Assembly: GCF_007677725.1 (NCBI RefSeq)
Contig: NZ_VEDF01000010.1
Location: 62,001 to 126,000, forward strand
Origin: Pseudomonas sp. URMO17WK12:I11
GTDB lineage: Bacteria > Pseudomonadota > Gammaproteobacteria > Pseudomonadales > Pseudomonadaceae
Length of the DNA stretch: 64,000 bases
Reading direction: 5' to 3'
Both the position numbers and the translations under genes were made by a program. Under the pieces are notes generated by a model. The model made no database searches, was not told the DNA's origin, and saw nothing but the letters and a program-made list of their open reading frames with translations. The first letter of the stretch is position 1; each line of letters starts with the position of its first letter. Positions 60,096 to 64,000 of the stretch are shown here, piece by piece.

Positions 60096-61082
60096 TCATT
60101 CCAAGTGTTCGAGCAACCGCCGCGCTGCTTCCTGGCCGCTGAGCCACGCACCTTCGACGCGGCCAGAGAGACACCAATCGCCACAGGCGTACAGGCCTTG
60201 ATCGGCATCGGCCAGGGCGCCCCATTCATGCGTGCCGGCAGGCCGTGCATAAAGCCAGCGGTGCGCCAGGGCGAAGCTTGGCGCCGGCACGACGCAGCCG
60301 ACCAGCTCGGCGAATTCGCCGCGCAGGTGCTCGATCACCGCTTCCTTGGCCAGGTCGATGTGCTGTTTGCTCCAGTCCGAGGTGGCGTGCAGCACCCAGG
60401 TGTCGAGCAGCGCTTCACGACCAGGCTTGCTGCGGTTGCGGGCGAGCCAGTCGAGCGCGCTGTTCTGCACGAAACAGCCTTGCATCGGGGTCGCCAGGGG
60501 CGCTTCGAAGCCCAAGGCGACAGCCCAGGTCGGCTCCATCTGCACGCCCGCGACGACCGCCGCCAGCTTGGGTGTGGCCGCCAGCAACGGTGTGGCTTGC
60601 GGAGCAGGCACAGCGATGACTACGCGGCTGAATGGGCCGTGGCTGCAGCCTTCGGTGTCCTGCAGGTGCCAATAATCTTTGCCGCGAAACACCTCGGCAA
60701 TACGGCAGCCGAAATTCACCGGCACGTCGTGCAGCAGCCCGCGGGTGATGGCGCTCATGCGCGGCACGCCGACCCAGCGGGTCTGCTCATCGGGGGAGGG
60801 GGTCAGTTCACCGTCGCGGTAGTTGTACAGCTGCGGCTTCCACTGTTCAGCCCAGCCGGCGCTGACCCATTGCTGGACTTGCTCGACAAAGCGGCGGTCG
60901 CGCGCGGTGAAGTATTGCGCGCCGAGGTCGAGCGCGCCGGCCTCGCTGCGTTTGCTGGCCATGCGCCCGCCACTGCCGTGGCCTTTGTCGAAAAGATGCA
61001 CGGTTTGCCCGGCCTTGCGCAGCGCCTGGGCGGCGGAAAGGCCGGCGATACCGGCACCGATGATGGCAATAGGTACTGTCAT
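60096..61082 (-). CDS. Bacterial renalase (FAD-dependent dihydro-NAD isomer oxidase)
   Basis: The 328-residue flavoprotein begins with the FAD loop PIAIIGAGIAGLSAAQAL and continues with GSGGRMASKRSEAGALDLGAQYFTARDRRF, as I recall for Pseudomonas renalase. That enzyme oxidises harmful 2- and 6-dihydro-NAD(P) isomers back to NAD(P)+ using oxygen. Near the C-terminus, YACGDWCLSGRVEGAWLSG closes the FAD site. It is often annotated only as an FAD-dependent oxidoreductase or amine oxidase. AGAGG precedes ATG 61082. It is divergent from the TIGR01777 gene across a region with TGTACA/TGTATA sites. Confidence 0.8.
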   Translation of the reverse strand: MTVPIAIIGAGIAGLSAAQALRKAGQTVHLFDKGHGSGGRMASKRSEAGALDLGAQYFTARDRRFVEQVQQWVSAGWAEQWKPQLYNYRDGELTPSPDEQTRWVGVPRMSAITRGLLHDVPVNFGCRIAEVFRGKDYWHLQDTEGCSHGPFSRVVIAVPAPQATPLLAATPKLAAVVAGVQMEPTWAVALGFEAPLATPMQGCFVQNSALDWLARNRSKPGREALLDTWVLHATSDWSKQHIDLAKEAVIEHLRGEFAELVGCVVPAPSFALAHRWLYARPAGTHEWGALADADQGLYACGDWCLSGRVEGAWLSGQEAARRLLEHLE

Positions 61083-61132
61083 GATGGCCTCTTCGAACCT
61101 TGCTGTAGGCAGACTACGCTGTCGAGCAAACC

Positions 61133-61165
61133 TGTACAATGCACAAAATTTGTATAAGGTTATAC
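61133..61165. promoter_or_regulatory. TGTACA/TTGTATAA site in the divergent renalase promoter region
   Basis: The segment holds TGTACA (61133-61138), TTGTATAA (61150-61157) and the perfect palindrome GTATAAGGTTATAC (61152-61165). It lies 51 bases before the renalase start and about 105 before the TIGR01777 gene. The similarity to the site at 60005 suggests the same regulator. Confidence 0.5.
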
Positions 61166-61269
61166 CGCATCATTGGCCTGATGGCCTATGTTTATCCGAG
61201 AGCGATTGGTCTGGAAAAGTGCCTTGATCTTAAAAATAGACCATGGCCGCAGCCTGCGAGGACACAGCC

Positions 61270-62175
61270 ATGCATATCTTGCTGACAGGCGGTACCGGCT
61301 TGATCGGCCAGCACCTTTGCCGGTACTGGCTCGCCAAGGGCCATCGGCTCACGGTATGGAGCCGGCGCCCTGAGCAGGTCCCCCGGCTGTGTGGCAGCGC
61401 GGTAAGGGGGATCGCTCAGCTTCACGAGCTGGACGCCGACGACCCTCTCGATGCGGTGGTCAACCTGGCCGGTGCACCGATCGCCGATCGGCCGTGGACG
61501 GCGTCACGGCGCAGCCTGCTATGGGCCAGTCGCATCAGCTTGACCGAACAGTTGCTGGCGTGGCTTGGCAGCCGTGAGCAACGCCCCGAGGTGCTGATCT
61601 CGGGATCAGCCGTAGGCTGGTACGGCGATGGCGGTGAGCGCGAGCTGACCGAAGCCTCGCCACCCGTGCGTGAAGACTTCGCCAGCCGGCTGTGCATCGC
61701 CTGGGAAGAAACCGCGCACCGTGCGCAGCACCTGGGCATCCGCGTGGTGCTGGTGCGCACGGGGCTGGTCCTGGCCAGCGATGGTGGCTTTCTGTCGCGC
61801 CTGCGCCTGCCGTTCAAGCTGGGGCTGGGCGGGCCGCTGGGGCACGGTCGGCAATGGATGCCATGGATCCATGTCGATGATCATATCGCCCTGATTGATT
61901 TTCTCATGCAGCACAAGGCCGCCAGCGGTCCCTATAATGCCTGCGCACCAGAGCCTGTGCGCAACCGCGAGTTTGCCAAGCAGCTCGGGCGGGCGTTGCA
62001 TCGCCCTGCGGTGCTTGCGGTGCCTGGCTTGCTGCTCAAGGCTGGCCTGGGTGAGCTGTCGACGTTGCTGCTCGGCGGCCAGCGGGCGCTGCCGCAACGC
62101 GCGCTGGAAGCAGGCTTCACCTTCCGCTTCACCGACTTACCCTCGGCCCTGGGCGATCTGGCCACGGGTCTTTGA
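61270..62175 (+). CDS. TIGR01777 family NAD-dependent epimerase/dehydratase-like protein
   Basis: The 301-residue protein is an extended SDR with the cofactor loop LLTGGTGLIGQHL, VNLAGAPIADRPW, SGSAVGWYGDGGERELTE (typical of the YfcH/TIGR01777 family) and the C-terminal DUF1731 segment RALEAGFTFRFTDLPSAL. The substrate is unknown. GAGGA precedes ATG 61270. hemH follows 13 bases after the stop, so they are co-transcribed. Confidence 0.92.
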   Translation: MHILLTGGTGLIGQHLCRYWLAKGHRLTVWSRRPEQVPRLCGSAVRGIAQLHELDADDPLDAVVNLAGAPIADRPWTASRRSLLWASRISLTEQLLAWLGSREQRPEVLISGSAVGWYGDGGERELTEASPPVREDFASRLCIAWEETAHRAQHLGIRVVLVRTGLVLASDGGFLSRLRLPFKLGLGGPLGHGRQWMPWIHVDDHIALIDFLMQHKAASGPYNACAPEPVRNREFAKQLGRALHRPAVLAVPGLLLKAGLGELSTLLLGGQRALPQRALEAGFTFRFTDLPSALGDLATGL

Positions 62176-62188
62176 AATAGGATGCTGC

Positions 62189-63202
62189 ATGACTGATCAC
62201 GCTCTATTGCTGGTCAACCTGGGTTCCCCGGCTTCCACCTCGGTGACCGATGTGCGCCGCTACCTGAACCAGTTTCTCATGGACCCGTACGTGGTCGACT
62301 TGCCTTGGCCGCTGCGCCGTCTGCTGGTGTCGTTGATCTTGATCAAACGGCCGGAGCAGTCGGCCCATGCCTATGCCTCGATCTGGTGGGACGAAGGCTC
62401 GCCCTTGGTGGTGCTGACCCGGCGCCTGCAGGCGGCAATGGTCGAGCACTGGCCCCATGGGCCGGTGGAAATCGCCATGCGCTATGGCCAGCCGGCGCTA
62501 CCCGATGTACTTGCGCGCCTGGCCGCGCAAGGCGTGCGCAAGGTGACCTTGGCGCCGCTGTATCCGCAGTTCGCCGACAGCACCGTGACGACTGTGGTCG
62601 AGCAGGCCAGGCAAACCATCGCCGAGCAGCAGTTGCCGTTGCAGATGCGCGTATTGCAGCCGTTCTACGACCAGCCAGACTATATCGACGCACTGGTCGC
62701 CAGCGCTCGTCCATACCTGGAGCAGGCGTACGACCACCTGCTGTTGAGCTTCCACGGCTTGCCAGAGCGGCATCTGAAAAAACTCTACCGGCCCGCTGCG
62801 CACGATCTGCGCGCCGCCGATTGTTGCAAGGACGCCAGTGCCGAGGTGCGCGCGGTGTGTTATCGCGGCCAGTGCCAATCGACCGCCAAGGCGTTCGCGG
62901 CGAAGCTGGGTATACCAGACGGTAAATGGTCGGTGTCGTTCCAGTCACGCCTGGGGCGTGACAAGTGGATCGAGCCCTACACCGAAACGCGCCTGGACGA
63001 GTTGGCCAAGTCGGGGGTCAAGAAGCTATTGGTGATGTGCCCGGCCTTCGTCGCCGACTGCATCGAAACCCTCGAGGAGATCGGCATGCGCGGCAGTGAG
63101 CAGTTCGTCGAGGCTGGTGGTCAGGAGCTGGTCCTGGTGCCGTGCCTGAATGATCACCCGCACTGGGTGAAAGTGTTGGCGGGAATGTGCGAGAAGGCGT
63201 GA
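62189..63202 (+). CDS. hemH: Ferrochelatase
   Basis: HemH inserts ferrous iron into protoporphyrin IX, the last step of haem synthesis. The 337-residue protein has LLVNLGSPAS at the start, the active-site His in LLLSFHGLPERHLKK, and CPAFVADCIETLEEI with the conserved Glu. AGGA lies eight bases before ATG 62189. Co-transcription with the TIGR01777 gene in a light-linked block makes sense, since protoporphyrin is phototoxic. Confidence 0.95.
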   Translation: MTDHALLLVNLGSPASTSVTDVRRYLNQFLMDPYVVDLPWPLRRLLVSLILIKRPEQSAHAYASIWWDEGSPLVVLTRRLQAAMVEHWPHGPVEIAMRYGQPALPDVLARLAAQGVRKVTLAPLYPQFADSTVTTVVEQARQTIAEQQLPLQMRVLQPFYDQPDYIDALVASARPYLEQAYDHLLLSFHGLPERHLKKLYRPAAHDLRAADCCKDASAEVRAVCYRGQCQSTAKAFAAKLGIPDGKWSVSFQSRLGRDKWIEPYTETRLDELAKSGVKKLLVMCPAFVADCIETLEEIGMRGSEQFVEAGGQELVLVPCLNDHPHWVKVLAGMCEKA

Positions 63203-63208
63203 AGCGAA

Positions 63209-63227
63209 GGGGCCGCCAGGCGGCCCC
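63209..63227. terminator. Short GC hairpin between hemH and uraA
   Basis: GGGGCCG (63209-63215) pairs with CGGCCCC (63221-63227) around CCAGG, in the gap between two convergent stops. There is no T-run. Confidence 0.55.
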
Positions 63228-63246
63228 ATCGTGGTAACCGAGCGTG

Positions 63247-64000
63247 TTACGCGTCCGGACGCTTGTGCTTCCAGCCATCGTTGCCGGGCAGGATCAGGTT
63301 CAGGGCGATCGCCACCACTGCGCACAGGGCAATGCCTTTGAGGCCCCAGTCATCCGGGCCGTCGCCGCTGCCGACCAGCACGCCACCGATGCCGAACACC
63401 AGGGTCACCGAGACGATCACCAGGTTGCGCGCTTCGGCCAAATCGATCTTGTGGCGGATCATGGTATTCATGCCCACCGCTGCGATCGAACCGAACAGCA
63501 GGCACAGGATGCCGCCCATCACCGGCACTGGAATGCTCTGCAACAGGGCGCCGAACTTGCCGATGAAGGCCAGGGTGATGGCGAACACCGCCGCCCAGGT
63601 CATGATCTTCGGGTTGTAGTTCTTGGTCAGCATCACCGCGCCGGTGACTTCGGCATAGGTGGTATTGGGCGGGCCGCCGAACAAGCCTGCGGCGGTGGTG
63701 GCCAGGCCGTCACCCAGCAGGGTGCGATGCAGCCCCGGTTTTTTCAGGTAATCGCGGCCTGTCACGCTGCCCACGGCGATCACCCCGCCGATGTGTTCGA
63801 TCGCCGGCGCCAGGGCGACCGGGACGATGAACAGGATGGCCTGCCAGTTGAACGCCGGTGCCGTGAAGTTGGGAATCTCAAGCCACGGCGCCGCAGCGAT
63901 CTTGGCCGTGTCGACCACGCCAAAAACGAAGGCCAGGGCAAAGCCCACCAGCACGCCGGCGATGATCGGCACCAGGCGGAAGATGCCTTTGCCGAACACG
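63247..64000 (-). CDS. uraA: Uracil permease, C-terminal part
   Basis: The frame runs leftward from the window edge; about 250 C-terminal residues are visible and the start lies beyond 64000. The sequence shows NCS2 transporter motifs: VALAPAIEHIGGVIAVGSVTGRDY with the substrate-binding Glu, GDGLATTAAGLFGGPPNTTYAE with the second binding region, and the later membrane helices ending in a basic tail (HKRPDA). UraA imports uracil with protons. It is next to hemH and convergent with it. Confidence 0.93.
   Translation of the reverse strand, partial: VFGKGIFRLVPIIAGVLVGFALAFVFGVVDTAKIAAAPWLEIPNFTAPAFNWQAILFIVPVALAPAIEHIGGVIAVGSVTGRDYLKKPGLHRTLLGDGLATTAAGLFGGPPNTTYAEVTGAVMLTKNYNPKIMTWAAVFAITLAFIGKFGALLQSIPVPVMGGILCLLFGSIAAVGMNTMIRHKIDLAEARNLVIVSVTLVFGIGGVLVGSGDGPDDWGLKGIALCAVVAIALNLILPGNDGWKHKRPDA

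Overview
The window is a stretch of Pseudomonas chromosome, most likely from the P. putida group. The evidence is the GC-rich sequence with Pseudomonas-style codon use and blocks of genes in the order I recall from Pseudomonas genomes: ettA-gdhA; ispB/rplU-rpmA-obgE-proB-creA; mksFEB; ispE-tRNA-Gln-prs-rplY-pth-ychF; hemA-prfA-prmC-moeB-murI-pagL; and a light-response block running up to hemH and uraA. REP-type palindromes typical of fluorescent pseudomonads lie between genes. No phage, transposase, integrase or CRISPR array is visible. This is a chromosomal backbone region with a few strain-variable inserts.

Layout. 1-5.3 kb: start of a membrane protein, a small Cys-motif protein, the translation factor EttA, NADP-type glutamate dehydrogenase, a GreB-like factor with a shortened coiled coil, and a lipoprotein. 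5.3-12.3 kb: a DUF4105 and a DUF3015 envelope protein, a Lon-type protease, two small conserved proteins and the prolyl isomerase FklB. 12.3-19.4 kb: an iron-regulated small protein behind a near-palindromic Fur box, YjdM, then ispB divergent from rplU-rpmA-obgE-proB-creA. Behind creA lies a perfect nine-unit, 158-bp tandem array; each unit carries a copy of the last 20 codons of creA plus REP-like palindromes. 19.4-27.7 kb: the MksFEB condensin operon, holD-rimI, a Cys-rich exported protein divergent from an M15 peptidase, and tRNA-Met. 28-34.8 kb: two MFS exporters and a FecI/FecR/TonB-receptor iron-signalling set. 34.9-42.9 kb: alkA-ada repair pair, an MscS channel, and an operon of NTF2-like protein, NCS1 permease and aldehyde dehydrogenase.

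42.9-55.9 kb is housekeeping: translation (ychF, pth, rplY, prfA, prmC), precursors (prs, ispE), outer-membrane lipoprotein sorting (lolB), haem (hemA), wall (murI) and lipid A deacylation (pagL). 56-63.2 kb is a stress/light block: an atypical SDR protein, photolyase, a MerR-type class II LitR regulator and a DUF523/DUF1722 protein in one operon, then a bacterial renalase divergent from a TIGR01777 epimerase and ferrochelatase. Two TTGTACA-type inverted sites lie in its promoter regions. The window ends inside uraA.

The most unusual element is the 158-bp array behind creA. Next in interest are the GreB-like protein lacking the catalytic tip, the light-regulated block with its candidate operators, and a possible orphan sigma-54 promoter near 42.7 kb. 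All function calls come from reading motifs and gene order; no database search was run.
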